Below, one piece after another: positions 35,400 to 47,710 of a DNA stretch of 64,000 nt. Numbering within the stretch: the stretch's first letter is position 1; the number at the start of each line of letters is the position of its first letter. A model generated the notes under the pieces. The model was not told the origin of the DNA and did not search any database. It saw only the letters and a list, made by a program, of their open reading frames with translations. Origin of the DNA: Colletotrichum lupini (Eukaryota; Ascomycota; Sordariomycetes; Glomerellales; Glomerellaceae); NCBI RefSeq assembly GCF_023278565.1, contig NC_064679.1, forward strand, positions 558,001 through 622,000, in the 5' to 3' direction. The translations under genes were made by a program, and so were the position numbers.

Positions 35400-38300
35400 T
35401 TAATAAGTAAATTACGGCCCGAATTATGCTTCGTAATAGTATTATAAATAGAACTTCTGCGGACTTATTTATAATTAGTATTATTAATAAGACGTATTAA
35501 ATAATCCTCGCTATTAATAGGGAGCTTACGAACGTCCCTTAGGTAATATTTTAACTTAAACTCGAACGAACTAATAAAAAGATACTAGGGCGTTAATAAA
35601 TCGAATATATAAAGAATACGCCGTAACTTATTTAATAAGGATATTATATACTATAATTATAAAAAAACTAGCTATATTATAAAGGATTACTCGTAACTAT
35701 AAGAGTAGTATTAATAATACTATAACTATAATAAAACTAGGCACTTTATTAATAGCTACTCGAGCGTTATATATTATAAATATAACTAAAAGGGGTATAA
35801 GGCCGTTAGCTATTAATTAGACCTCGCCCTAGCTAAGTAGCGCAGATTAGTAACGAGCTTAAATACTATTTTAATAAAAAAAATAACTAGCGATTAATAA
35901 GAGCGGCGCTTAAACGTCCTAATTTATATATACCTAAACTATATATAAAAAAAGCTAAGCGCCCTTATCGATTTAGGAATAAAAGGGAACGTAGTTAGTA
36001 TCGGTCTACTTAATAGCTTTAATACTAATTTACGAATTTACTTATTATTATAATTAGTAAACGTAGAGGGTAAATAAATAGAAATACTAAAAAGCTATTA
36101 CTTACGGCTTTAAATTATTAATAATAACTATATAACGGAGATATAGCTATATCGCTTTATAATAACTAATATTATAGTACTTATACTTATCCTTAGTTTC
36201 CCTTAACTAGAGGATATTAACTTACTAATTAATTAAAAATAAAAAAAGTAGTAGTATTTAATTTATAAATAATATATCTACTTAGACGCCCTAAAAAAAG
36301 GGCTATTAAATAACTTAGTTTTAATAATACTTATATATATCGTAATTAACTTAGTTATAAATAATAATATAATATTAGCGAGCGTAGTTAAGGATTAAAA
36401 ACTACGTTATTAAGACTTTAACGACTTATTTTTAAAAAAGAAGGCTATTTCGCTACTAAATAGAATATTATATAACTATTATATTAAGCTAAACGACGCG
36501 GCGCCTATTCTCTAAGGATCTATTTACTTATTATTAAACTATAAACTTAAGATCCTACGTAACTATTTAATAAAAATAGAAGCTAGGGGCTAAATATACC
36601 CCTTTATAAACTTAGTAAGAGTACTTATCCTTTTTATACTTAAAAAAAGAGGAGAGCTATGACTTTATATTAACTATAGAGCGATTAATAAAATTATATA
36701 AAAAAATAGAACGCTACTATTATTAATTAGAGAGATATTAAATAGATTATTTAATACCTCTATTTTTATAAAACTAGACCTTAAGAACGCGTATTACTAT
36801 ATATATATAGCCGAGGGTAATAAGTAAAAAACGGCTTTTTATACTAAATACGGGTAGTTCGAGTACTTAGTTATACCTTTTGGGCTAACTAACGCGCCCG
36901 CGACTTTCTAAGCGTATATTAATAACGTTCTAAGTAGCCTAGTTAATATTATTTATATTATATACTTAGATAATATCCTAATATATAATAATAACTACGT
37001 AGCGCATAAAGAGCACGTACGTAGCGTATTATAAAGACTATAATAATAGAACTTATATTTAAATAGTAATAAATATAAGTTCTATATATTACGTATAAGA
37101 TTCTTAGGGTATATTATATTTAATAAAAGCGTAAAAATAGAACTTACGCATACTAAAGCTATAATAAATTAGCTATTTCTAAAGAGCGTTAAAAATATAT
37201 AAACGTTCTTTAAATTTACGGGGTTTTATTATAAATTTATTAATAACTATACTAAAATAATAGTATTTTTAATAAACTTATTAAAAAAGGTAAAACTAGG
37301 ATAGTTAGAGCTATTAATACCCGCTATAGAGTTATTTAAGAGGCTATTAATAGTATTTACTAACGTGCTAATATTACGATATTTTAACCCTACCCTACTT
37401 ATATAGTTATAAATAAACGCTTTAGCTCCAGCTATTAGCTTAGTAATTATATAATTATTTAAGAGTAATTAGTACTTAATTATTTATAAGTTAAAGAAAT
37501 TAATAGATATAGAGAGCTACTATAGTATAAGAAATACGAAGCTACTAGCTATTATAAACGTACTAAAGAACTAATAATATTACCTCGCTTATAGCTAAGA
37601 TTAGGTCGTAGTATTTATAAATTATTTTAACTTATAGTTCTTAAATATAAAAAAGAGATTAAATAGGAAATAGCTATACTAATTAAACGAACTCGTAGTA
37701 TTTAATATTAAAATTAGGTTTAAGCTAGGTATAAAAAACCTAGCGAATAGACTATTATAAAAACCTAATTATAATAAAAATAATAATAATAATAAAGTAG
37801 AGGAGCTATTATTAAAAATAAAAAAAGACCTCTATAACGTTAAAAATATATAAGAGCCCCTTAAAGTTATAATAATTAAGTATATAAGGACGAGCCGCGG
37901 GAGTAGCTTTTAAATAAAAGGGATAATAAATATTTTAAAAACGGAATTAGTAATAATATAAAAAAGTAAGTAAAAGAGGTTAAGAGCTCTAGCTCGAGGG
38001 AACTTTAAAAAGTACTTTAAGAAGCGTAACGGGGCTATAAACTTAGGGTATTAGAGTTATAATATAATATTTAAAAAGCTATTTAAGCTTATTATTAAAA
38101 TTATGAATTATAAGCTACTCGTTCTATAGGACTCTAATATAATAAGAGTACTTAAAATAATAATTAATAAAGAGGGGTTATTAATAATAAGTTAATTACG
38201 GGCTGCTTAATAAGAGGATACTTTTATAAAAAATAAATAGTAAATTAAAAAGAACTAACGGCCTTACTTAGTTAAAAAAAAGTAATAATAGAGCTAAGTA

Positions 38301-39640
38301 TATAACTCGAGAGGGTTATTATATTACGGTAGCTATACTTATATACCGCTATATAAGGGGCTAAAAAGGGAGGTTATTAAAGTATATTATAATACGCTTA
38401 TAATAAGATATTATAATATAAAACGGATAATAATACTACTAAAACGCTATTATTATTAAAATAGAGTAAGTAAGGATATAAAAAGTTATATTAATACTTA
38501 TATAATATACTAGCGGATGAAGCCTCGTTATTATAAGCTATATAGCTTATTATGCCCCCTACTTACCCTAGTTAAGCTATAATAAGAGATATTACTAAAC
38601 TTTATTATAGACTTATTTATATTAATTATATTAATTAAAAAGCGCCCTTACGACGTAGTACTTATTATAATAAACCGATTTATAAAATATAATATTTATA
38701 TTATTATAAGAACGACCCTTATAGCCTAGGGATTTATAAACTTCTTATTTATAAAGATCTTTATTAAGTTTAGAATATTTAAAAAGATCGTTTTTAATAG
38801 GGGGTCGTTATTTATAAATAAGTTTTAAACTTATCTTTATTACTTCTTAATAATAAAAAGGTATTTTAGTACTACGTTTTATTTATAAACGGACGGTTAA
38901 ATAGAATAGTAAAACTAATACTTAAAATAGTACTTTTATTACTTTTATACTTAGGACTAATTAAATTAAGTATAGCGTCTTTATTTAACCGAGTTTATAT
39001 ATAATAACGCCTAGTATTTAATAATTTATAAAGCACTTACTAAGGCCCTATTTAAGTTCTTATTTATATATTTTATATCGATCTTAACGGGGGCTTAAGA
39101 TAATATATAAAATATCTTAACTAAGGAGCGTATAGCCTAATTACGAGCTAACTAAGAAGTTCTACGACCCCTTATATAAGAAGTACGTAAGACGTATAAA
39201 TAATAAGCTAATAAAGCTAAGATAAATATATTATATAAAATAGGTAATTAAGTACTATTATTAAAAAAGAATATTAATAAGTAGCGTCTTAGTTAGAAAT
39301 TAGCTAATAAGTATTTAGGCCTATTTAAAGTTAAATTAATAGTTAGAACGGTAGGGGTCGCTTACTAACTAGATATACTAACGTAATATAAAATATATAA
39401 TATATTCTATATATCCTTACTCAAGCTATATTAATACTATAAAAAAGCCCTTTAAAAGCCCTTATTTATTAAAAATATAAATAGGGAGCTACTTTATAAA
39501 ATATAAAATATTATATAATATAGAGGGCTAAAGAGGAGGTAATAATACCTAATTTAGTAAAAGGGATATAATAGTAATAAAAATATATAAGAGCTAGCTA
39601 AGTATATTAAAAACGTAGTAATAATTAGTATATATAAAGA
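35400..39640 (+). pseudogene. Gypsy gag-pol remnant with chromodomain
   Basis: Read through RIP-made stops, the plus strand shows several domains. A protease-like segment (LIDLGIKGNVVS) is near 35950-36010. Reverse transcriptase at ~36600-37000 has KLDLKNAYYYI, then VIPFGLTNAPATF and YLDNILIY where active elements have YLDD. RNase H at ~37330-37770 shows AISLVI, YYLAYS and the run up to LANRLL. The integrase core is at ~38590-38950 (FIIDL, then YDVVLIIINRFIKY). A chromodomain at ~39480-39600 shows YLI..KGYNSN..I.ELAKYIKN. The gag and zinc-knuckle region before 35800 is poorly readable. Chromodomains of this clade recognise methylated histone H3 and steer integration to heterochromatin. Many in-frame stops make the whole unit non-coding. 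Confidence 0.85.
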
Positions 39641-39699
39641 ACGAGTTTTAATTAAGTAGCGCGCTTTAGCTCTTAATAAGCCTAATAATATAATAAACT

Positions 39700-41263
39700 A
39701 ACTACTAAAAAAAAAAAAAGGGGGCTATATAGTTATAACTAAGTAGTATAAACGCGCTAATTACGAACCGTTTTTTTAATCCTTATAATACGCAAAAGGA
39801 CTACCCTTATTTATAAAAGAACTACTTTTATATATAAAAGGGCTACCCTAGCTATTATCTTAGGGGTCGTTATAAAAGAAATAATCTCCTTATTATTAAT
39901 AAATTTATAAATAATTAACTACGAATATAAAGCATAAGCGGGGCGACTATATACTAGCTAAAATATTATTTAAGTAGCGTACTTCGTTATAAATAATACG
40001 AAGTAGCGTAATTATAATATTATTATAAAATAAAGACATAGCGCGGGAAGAGCTTATAACTACTTTATTATTATTATTATTAATAACGGGGGTTAAATAG
40101 GCCTCCTTATTAGCGCGCTTAAGTACCCTCTACGTATTACTAATAGTAATTTAGTAAGTTTACTAAAGCTATAGAATAATATTAGCGACCTAAGTAATAG
40201 TAATAATAAAGTAATAATAAAGTAATAAACTTCTAAATTATAAACGTTATTATTTAAAATAAGAGCGGTATTTTATAAGGTTCGGACCGTAGATTTTATA
40301 AACTTAGGGACCTAAAATATTATTAATATAATATATAAAAAAAGTAACGAAGTAATAACCGTACTAAGCGCTTATTATATTTTTATAAAAATAGTTCTGC
40401 GCAGTATACTTAATATAACGTATATTAAATTTTAAAAAAATCTTAAATAAAAGAGCGAACTAGGGGTTATAAATTACTAACTTAGCTAATTATAATACTT
40501 AGTTTTTAAATTAAGCGCTTTATATATAACGTAAGTAGAGTAGGGGAGCGGGCGTACTTAGTTAACCCCGATTTTCTTAGTATTTTTGTTTTTTTATAAA
40601 AGTTTATAATAATTAATATAAGTAGTATATAAGTAATAATATATATACGAGGTTAAAATAAGTAAAGGGGATATTAAGCTTTTTAAATAAATTATTATTA
40701 CTATTATTACTAAGTATACTTATAGTATTAATAACCGTTTTATTATTAATAATAGCAACTCCGTAATTAAGAACTATATTTATATTAAAACGAGTTAGTA
40801 GCGAATACGGAATAACTTTATAAAAGACTTACTTAGGTACGGGAAGTATATAAAAATAGGGATTTAAAAAATATTCGTTAGTTATAATATTTACGTAACA
40901 AGGGAGTAGTATAAACGCTAATAAAAATAAAAAACTATATTTAAAAAAAAAAAATTATACAAAAAAGAAAAAAAGAAAAATTTAGAATTATAATAGCTTA
41001 AAAAGGGGTTAATATTAATAAATAAAAATAGGGTAATAACTACTTAAGTATTAATAATTATAAGGACGGTTTATAAATAAGAGCGACCTAGGTATAGAAT
41101 TATAAAGTTATTATTTAAAATAAGGGGTTTATATTTAAATTAATAAGCACTACTTATACTTACTCTTATATTATATATTTAAAAACTTTTTAAATAAAAG
41201 ATTAATATAATATATATAAATTATAAATAAGCTTTAAAACGAAGCTTAAAAAAGAGAGTACTT
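39700..41263 (+). other. Unassigned 1.5-kb 3' interior of the Gypsy element
   Basis: Between the chromodomain and the 3' LTR lies ~1.5 kb of RIP-mutated sequence that I could not match to any retroelement domain. It could be an extra reading frame, a long untranslated region, or captured sequence. Confidence 0.4.
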
Positions 41264-41472
41264 TATTAAGCTTTATTAATTAGGCCTTATTAATTAAGGA
41301 ATAGCTTAAAAGATATAAAGAGGGGGACTAAGTAATAAAGGAGTAGCTTAAGTATATATAGAGCGCTAGTAATATACCTCGAGGGAAGGGTAGATTTTAA
41401 TAATTCCTCTTTTAGACCCTAATAGCAGTTAGCCTCTATAAGCTTCTTCCCTGTGTCACACACCTATTGACA
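41264..41472 (+). repeat. 3' LTR of Gypsy element
   Basis: Mirror image of the 5' LTR in mutation pattern: the inner (left) end is converted to TATTAAGCTTTATTAATTAG, while the outer (right) end retains CTTCCCTGTGTCACAC. The target duplication GCTGA follows at 41473. Confidence 0.93.
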
Positions 41473-41823
41473 GCTGACCTCATAGATGCCCTGACCACGG
41501 TCTCACTATGGTCAGCCATCTCCTTGAGTGGTGGTCTCGACACGGATGTTTCTAACCTACCACTGTCCAAGGGCCAAAAGCAGCTGTTGTGTCTAGCCCG
41601 GGCTATAGTCAGGAAGAATTCTAGCAAGGTCCTGGTACTTGATGAAGCTACCAGTGCCGTCGATCAAGAAACCGAAGACATGATGGCTAGGATCATCGAA
41701 AGCGAGTTCGTTGATCATACTATCATATCTGTGGTTCACCGTCCTCAGGCCCTCCGTGGCATCGATAAAATTGTCACCTTGCAGGACGGCCGAGTAGTAA
41801 GCGTGGGGTCTGCAGAGAACTAG

Positions 41824-42381
41824 GAATAACGCGGGCTTTAGAATGCAGGAGCGGGAAAGATATATCTAGACAATATCAATGACAAGTAGGATAAGTTTGG
41901 ATCCTGGTTGTTCATTGTTTTTGTCTTGGCTAATATGAAAAAGCTGACGGTCAGCTGTTGGTTCTCACCGTAGGCTCATAGGCCTAGTTCCCTGTGTATT
42001 ATACTGTAATTTCCAGAACGGAACTCCTTGGTATTGCGTCTTCAGCACGATCCGCCGGGTAGCTATCCGCCCTGCGATGCCGCCAAGGCTTTACTTCGCA
42101 TTAGCCATTATGATGAGAACCAGGATGTGCAAGGGGGTCTTCAACGTCGATCGCTTTTCTGTTGCCGCAGTTGATGTTTGCTGGTTGCGTCAAAGTTGCC
42201 GAGGATCTTAATCTGACATGCGTGAAGTCTAAGAAATGGCGTTACTTTTTCACATAAATACACAATAACGCCTTCGGAATTTCTTTCATTCGACCCATGT
42301 ACCTTGATAAGTGGCTAATACCATGCGTACTTGCACACTGATAGCCTATCATCTATATTGCGTTTCGTGTGATCCGAAGTC
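41824..42381. other. Intergenic between convergent genes
   Basis: 3' region of the ABC transporter gene and of the convergent rhodopsin-domain gene. No other feature recognised. Confidence 0.5.
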
Positions 42382-44133
42382 TCATTGTTTAGTGCTGTAC
42401 TCCACCGTGATTGTCTTCGTCTGGACAATATTGTTTCCTCGCATGATGGCTTTCTCTGATGAATCATCCTCTGTCGGATCACCCTCGGTATGACTAGTCG
42501 CGATAGTAACTGGGTTATTGGACCCCATGCTGGCCATCACAAATGCCTCGCCATTGTTGTCGCGATCGAATTGCGAATACTCGGCTCTATTCCGCGTTTC
42601 ATTTGTACCACCGATAGTCATTCGTGATATGGGCTTGCTCCCAGTACCACCGACAGTCTTGGTTCCCTTGCCATATGTGCTTTCGCCGATAATCTTGGGT
42701 GCGACGTGTCGGAAAAACTTGCGTAAGGTCGGCAGAGAGGCGCAAATTACGACTAGGTTCGCTTCAACGATACTGAAAGATCGATTTGTCAGAAAATACA
42801 GCCACGGATATTGGGGATAGGATCAAAGGAGGCCGAGCTTCACTTACATCCACAAACTAGCCCATGAGATGACCCAGCTTTGGTCCATGCTTGTAAGCAT
42901 GGCTGGAAGGAGAGAAACGCGGACGATCGAAGTGACGACTGTACTACACGTCTTGTTAGCTTCGCCAGAGTCTCGCTACGTGTACCAGCATCTTGAAGAA
43001 TAGTGGCGATGCTAACTTACAGTGACCCAACTGCGAAAATGAAGAACAGCCCAACTTTCTGCCTACGCGGAATCTGTAGCTTCACAACGATGGGTATCGG
43101 AAGCGCGAAAAGTATCAAGTCCGAGATGATGTTTGCCGCAGCAGTCGCAATGTATAGTGATGGTCGGTTGATGCATGCGCCTTCCGTGATGGTAACGTCC
43201 CAGCTCATTGCGATTGGATCACAGGCGAATACCAGAGCAAAGAAGATGCCGATACTGTAACCGGCAATGATCGCAAGAGAAATCCACACAGCTCGTTTGA
43301 ACCATCTCTGAGGTGATAGTCGGAAGTCAAATATCAAGAGGGAGACTTTGGCGAAACTTCCACAGAGGGTATAGATGGCGGCGGCGAGGAAAACATCCTG
43401 CGTTGACGATTACGTTAGTACACCGGGCTCGCAAAAGAACATCCTAGTCTCCAAAGACGGAATGAACGGACAGTGAGATCCGGTCCCACTTACCATCATG
43501 TATATGTTGTACTTTTCGATAGAGATCTCCCATCCGTGGACACCTCCAGACCCATATGCAAACATATCTACCGAGGGCTTGTCAGCAACAACCTGGTAGC
43601 CGACCATCTCAGCTTGGCATTTCCACTCACGAACACATAATCCAATGGTAGCGATAGAGGTGAACTATAATACAGTCAGCGAGACTGGTCTCAACAAGTT
43701 GACCAAGCTTGTCAGCGTTGTGTGGCTGGGCTTGAGGCTGCACGTTGCTGCAAGTCGCGACCCGGTGTCCGAGATACTGGGACTTACCCAAGCCAGAAGA
43801 AGAAAGACTACCAAGACCAAGCGTTAGTCCACGCAGCTTGCCAAGTCGCTGCTTAAGATATGATAAAAGTCAAGTAGTGACGATACAGGATAGTGTAGGA
43901 AAGGAATCTCATGGTGCTTTTTGTTGGGTATTCTTACCATCGTCCCACTGCAATCGACCGATCAAGAAGGCTTTCGTGTACAGCCTTTGCGCCATGAGCA
44001 AAACACTGAGAAGTGTACCAAATCCAGCTACATAGTAAGCTTCGGGTACAGCCTGCCGCTGTGGGTTATCGAAATTGACCACATAGCCTTCAGGAGGCGG
44101 AAGAACAGTGACAACGCCCTTCACCAATGGCAT
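42382..44133 (-). CDS. Fung_rhodopsin-domain (PTH11/SAT4-like) integral membrane protein
   Basis: Six exons on the minus strand: 44133-43938, 43807-43788, 43664-43494, 43397-43021, 42943-42848, 42772-42382, giving 416 residues. Exon 2 is only 20 nt and supplies VFLLLAW, completing the motif WDDVFLLLAW. Seven hydrophobic segments are visible. Family marks are YVAGFGTLLSVLLMAQRLYTK (TM1), GVHGWEISIEKY, YTLCGSFAKVSLLIF, the loop with ACINRPSLYIATAAANIISD, PIPIVVKLQIPRRQKVGL, and VEANLVVICASLPTL before a hydrophilic Ser/Thr-rich cytosolic tail. Proteins of this family are GPCR-like and common in plant-associated fungi; PTH11 senses surface cues, but most members are uncharacterised. No N-terminal CFEM domain is present. 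All five introns are GT-AG and the joins restore motifs, so the structure is firm. The ligand is unknown. Confidence 0.9.
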
Positions 44134-46110
44134 GGCTTGGATACTACAAATCGGATGGGCAAGCTGCTGATTCCGTGCTGATGCTTGCGGTGAAATGTGT
44201 CACTCAACAAAGTCGATCAAGTGGCAGGAACACAGTATCATAAGTATGTGGGCGCCCGGTGGCTTAAAGGACATTACATCCTTCGGGCGAAAGGTATTTT
44301 CGGACGCCATGGTCGTTATGTACGAAACGATACGAGAGCAACCGTGGAAGTATTAGTTTTAGCATGTATCATTCTCGACTCCTTGACACCGACACTCTTT
44401 GCACATCGTATATAGAGTGTGATTCGCAAGCATGTTCACGTTTATGTTAAACCTGAGCTTTGAAGAGCGGAAGAAGGGAGGCCACATCCTCGGCCCCCCG
44501 TGCTTCCTGATGCAAAATGCCCTGTTCTTGTTCCACCGTCCTGCAGTCACAAATTTCTGTTGGAACCAACGCCGTAATACCCTTGACTAGCGGCTGGCCA
44601 AGATAATTCTGCGCGATATCACTTCATCCGGCATTCTGGCCCGAAGAACAGCACGTAATTGTCGATGTTTCCACTTTTACCTGTCGCTCAACAAGCCCGG
44701 TCACAGGGATGAATTGTGTTGGAACTAGGGTCTTGTGAAGTTGAGACAAATCCATCATCCTCTCTTTCGGCGAAATGCACGAGAGAATTTAGCAACCGCA
44801 TGGCGGAACCGACGACCAGGTCGTTCGATTACCTATCTCGAGGCTCAAATACACTCGCATAAATGCGCCTCGTGCCTGCAGTTCTTGGCTGCAAGAGGCT
44901 GCATCTCAATTTCAAATGTCTTGGGAGTTATTTGCAGCATTTTTTCTCACTTGCCACTTGTCGGGTCTTGATCTCCGGTCCGACCGCTTTCCGTGCCACT
45001 ATGTGGAAGGAAGTTGTAACAATGGCAAGTTCGATCGATGCCCCTTTTGCAAGGTCGCTTGGATGAAGAGGTATAAGATGCTGATAATTCCGGAGAAAGA
45101 GGTAGCTTCAGCCTTCCAAATGGACAACGCCGATCAGACTTTGTCCTAGCATACCTTCATCTTGCATTGTGGCGCTGTATCTGATAGCACCCGTACCGTC
45201 GATGAGCTACCCCGGATGATGGCGGGGGCTAAATCGTTCGATGCGGCATGGCCCCCCGTGATCGGCTCAGTCCGTTGAAGCGTGGGTCAGTAAGCATTTT
45301 CATCTGGCCCTGGCCGAGGCGATGTTGGTTGCTCGTTGTTGTCGGCGTAATGCCTGTAGATTGTCAGGGTTTCCAGAAGGATGGGCTTACGCGGAGGGCA
45401 CGGAATCGAACCCCAGTGCCCGGTAGCAAGTTAATTTCTTCCCCGACAGCAAGGCCCAGGATCTTGGGTGGGACAACGGAGCTTCGGTGACTGGGATGGT
45501 ATTCGGTTACTTCCAACAACATCGAGCAACGTTGTGGAAAGACATAGGATGGGAAGAGGGAAGAGAGCAACAGGGGTTGAAATCGCACCAACGATATTCT
45601 GTGCTGCCAGACGGGGGAAAGAAGCATGTTTGCCAAGTCTCCAACGCAAGGATTGCAGCAAACTTAGCCACATGCAATGGATGCTACCCACCCTTGCCAG
45701 AACTGAAAGACTGGACCGATAAACATCACATCGATGACAACTGGACGGTGCAAGCCGTGATGAGGGGCTGTCTTGTTCTACACTACTGCATCACGGCAGT
45801 AATGTCCCACCTTCATCTCAGTCCTTCGTTCGTCCAGGCCCTTTCATGGACCAATATTCCATTTCGGGCTTCTTGCGGTCCACCGTGCTGGATTGCAGCT
45901 CCGAGGTTGCTTCAGGACAGGGTAATATAAAGGACAAGCTGACGGCTTATCACAGAAAGTCTGCCTTCGTGTTCACATCTGTCAGTGCAACCCACTCCCG
46001 TTGGTCTTTTTTCACAAGTCGCTCCTTGGCTCTGGTGTCGGCCTTGTCACCAAAATTCTCCCCGTCCGTCCTATCAACTGACCGTCGCATTTCAATCCTT
46101 TCCAGCCTCC
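44134..46110. other. Intergenic, ~2 kb
   Basis: No supportable gene. A short frame at 44916-45149 contains a cysteine/histidine cluster ending CPFCKVAW, vaguely RING-like but too short to call. A T-arm-like hairpin with a B-box match (GGGTTCGATTCC on the minus strand) lies near 45395-45425 without a complete tRNA fold. The right end is the promoter of the FAD oxidase gene. Confidence 0.4.
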
Positions 46111-47710
46111 ATGATGAAGTCTACCATCATGGCAATGAGCACTGCAGCAGCTTTGTTCGAAATCGCGTCTGCTGCGACTTGCTACTCACAGTCAACGGCA
46201 TGCGTGAGTTCCCGTAGCTACAGACACACCTCCGTCGTAAAAGTTCAAACATATTACTGACTTTGACCAGTGCTTGAAATTGAACAAGGCCCCAGGACTC
46301 GCTGGCAAGATCTACTTCCCCAACTCCACCGAGTATGTGGAACGTATGGACTCGTACTGGTCCATCACCGCTGCCCTGGACCCTTGGTGTATCGCACAGC
46401 CCTCAACAGCCGAGGATGTCTCGACCATCATCACCACCCTCGCTGCGTCTAACTGCACATTCGGCGTTCGCGGCGGTGGCCATGGCTCCTTCGCTGGATC
46501 CAACAGTGTCAACGATGGTGTCACCATTGACTTTGGCTTCTTCAACAGCACCACCTACAACCCCGACACCAAGATCGCCTCCATTGGACCCGGCGGTCAC
46601 TGGCAGACTGTCTACGACACCCTTGCCCCGTATGGAGTTGTCGTCACGGGTGGCCGTGCTGGCACCGTCGGAACTGGAGGCTTCATTCTCGGCGGCGGCA
46701 ACTCTTTCCACTCGGCGTCTCATGGTTTCGCATGTGACCAAGTTGCCAACTTTGAGGTGGTCCTTGCTGATGGATCCATCGTTAATGCCAATGCCACTTC
46801 CAACCCTGATCTGTGGCAAGGCCTCAAAGGAACCGGCGCCAACCTTGGTCTTGTCACCCGCTTCGACATGTACGCCATTGACTTTCCCGACCCAACAAAG
46901 CCGGTAGTCTGGGGAGGCAACCTCATCTACGACTTGGAGTCCGGGCCCAAAGTCATCGATGCCCTCGTTGAGTTCACGGAGAACGTCCACAAGGACGAGA
47001 ACAGCTCTTCCATCGTCTACTGGGCGTACCTCCCCCAGCTCGGCGGTATGATCCTCAACGCCGCTATCGAGAACACCTTGGCCGAGGTTGCGCCCCCTGC
47101 CTTTGACGCTTACTATGCGGCTGGCAACATTACCCAGGACACTACCAAGGTCGACTTAATTTCCATCGTCGCAAACGAACTCGGTTCCGGTCAGCCCGCC
47201 GGCTTCCGCAACGCCTGGTTCACGCTCGCATTTGACAACGATGCTCGGATCATGAACTACGCCGTCGAGAAGTTCTACAACCTGAACGCGGATCTCGAGA
47301 AGGCCGTCGGTGCTGACTCAGGCTTCAACACCCTCTGCATGTTCCAGCCCATCACCAAGTCCATCGTCGACAAGGGCATCGCCATGGGTGGGAACAGCAT
47401 GGGGCTGGACCACTACATCACCAGAGGCAACGGCATCATGTTCCTCATTACCTTCGCCGTCAACGGAGCTGAGAATGAAACCATTTCCTTCCCGTACATC
47501 CAGGCTTACACAGAGGACGTCGAGGCTTATGCTGCGTCTTTGGACTTGAACTGGGGTTGGATCTTCCTCAACTATGCTCACAAGGTACAAGATGTTATCT
47601 CGTCGTACGGTGAGGCTTCCATCGAGAGGCTGAGGGCCGCTTCTACCAAGTACGATCCTACTGGTGTTTTCCAGAACCTTCGTCACTCAGGCTTCAAGAT
47701 TCCCTTCTAG
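46111..47710 (+). CDS. Secreted FAD-linked oxidase (VAO/PCMH fold, BBE-like)
   Basis: Exons 46111-46203 and 46271-47710 (67-bp intron, donor GTGAGT) encode 510 residues. The first ~23 residues form a signal peptide (MMKSTIMAMSTAAALFEIASA). The FAD-binding PCMH domain spans about 55-230, with the flavin-linking motif RGGGHG (His ~100) and GRAGTVGTGGFILGGGNSF. The substrate domain follows. The C-terminal BBE segment contains WIFLNYAHKVQDV and ends YDPTGVFQNLRHSGFKIPF. The second, cysteine flavin link of bicovalent family members is not obvious, so a single histidyl linkage is likely. Relatives oxidise alcohols, sugars or secondary-metabolite intermediates with oxygen, releasing hydrogen peroxide. 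The neighbours give no pathway hint. Two codons ATGATG allow either start. Confidence 0.9.

Larger units (their letters stand above)
34126..41472 (+). mobile_element. RIP-mutated Ty3/Gypsy LTR retrotransposon (chromodomain clade), 7347 bp
   Basis: Two 209-bp LTRs (34126-34334, 41264-41472) begin TGTCA and end TGACA in unmutated form. They are flanked by the target duplication GCTGA at 34121-34125 and 41473-41477. The interior is extremely AT-rich, with CA and TG nearly absent and TAG/TAA in place of CAG, CAA and TGG codons, as RIP produces. Domain order on the plus strand is gag, protease, reverse transcriptase, RNase H, integrase, chromodomain. This is the Ty3/Gypsy order. The element is in the same orientation as the transporter gene. 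It is certainly inactive now. A primer-binding site after 34334 and a polypurine tract before 41264 are blurred by mutation. Confidence 0.95.
29546..41823 (+). pseudogene. ABCC-type (MRP) multidrug transporter gene, disrupted by a Gypsy element in the last exon
   Basis: Eleven exons: 29546-30514, 30578-30860, 30916-31149, 31205-31971, 32032-32194, 32263-32610, 32668-32791, 32855-32926, 32980-33030, 33084-33148, and 33201-34125 continuing at 41478-41823. Without the insertion the product is 1448 residues, normal for ABCC. It has an N-terminal TMD0-like region, TMD1, and NBD1 (Walker A GRIGSGKTT ~654, signature LSGGQKQR ~743, Walker B VLVVDDALSGLD ~764). TMD2 and NBD2 follow (Walker A GRTGSGKST ~1256, signature LSKGQKQL ~1363, Walker B VLVLDEATSAVD ~1387). 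The insertion falls after residue ~1334, between the NBD2 Walker A and signature, so an active site is destroyed. Apart from this the frame is open and splice sites are canonical, except a GC donor at 32927. The family exports drugs, conjugates or secondary metabolites. The gene looks recently lost. Confidence 0.9.

Noticed and set aside
45487..45930. 147-codon plus-strand frame upstream of the FAD oxidase
   Set aside because: No family features and overlaps several alternative frames of similar length.
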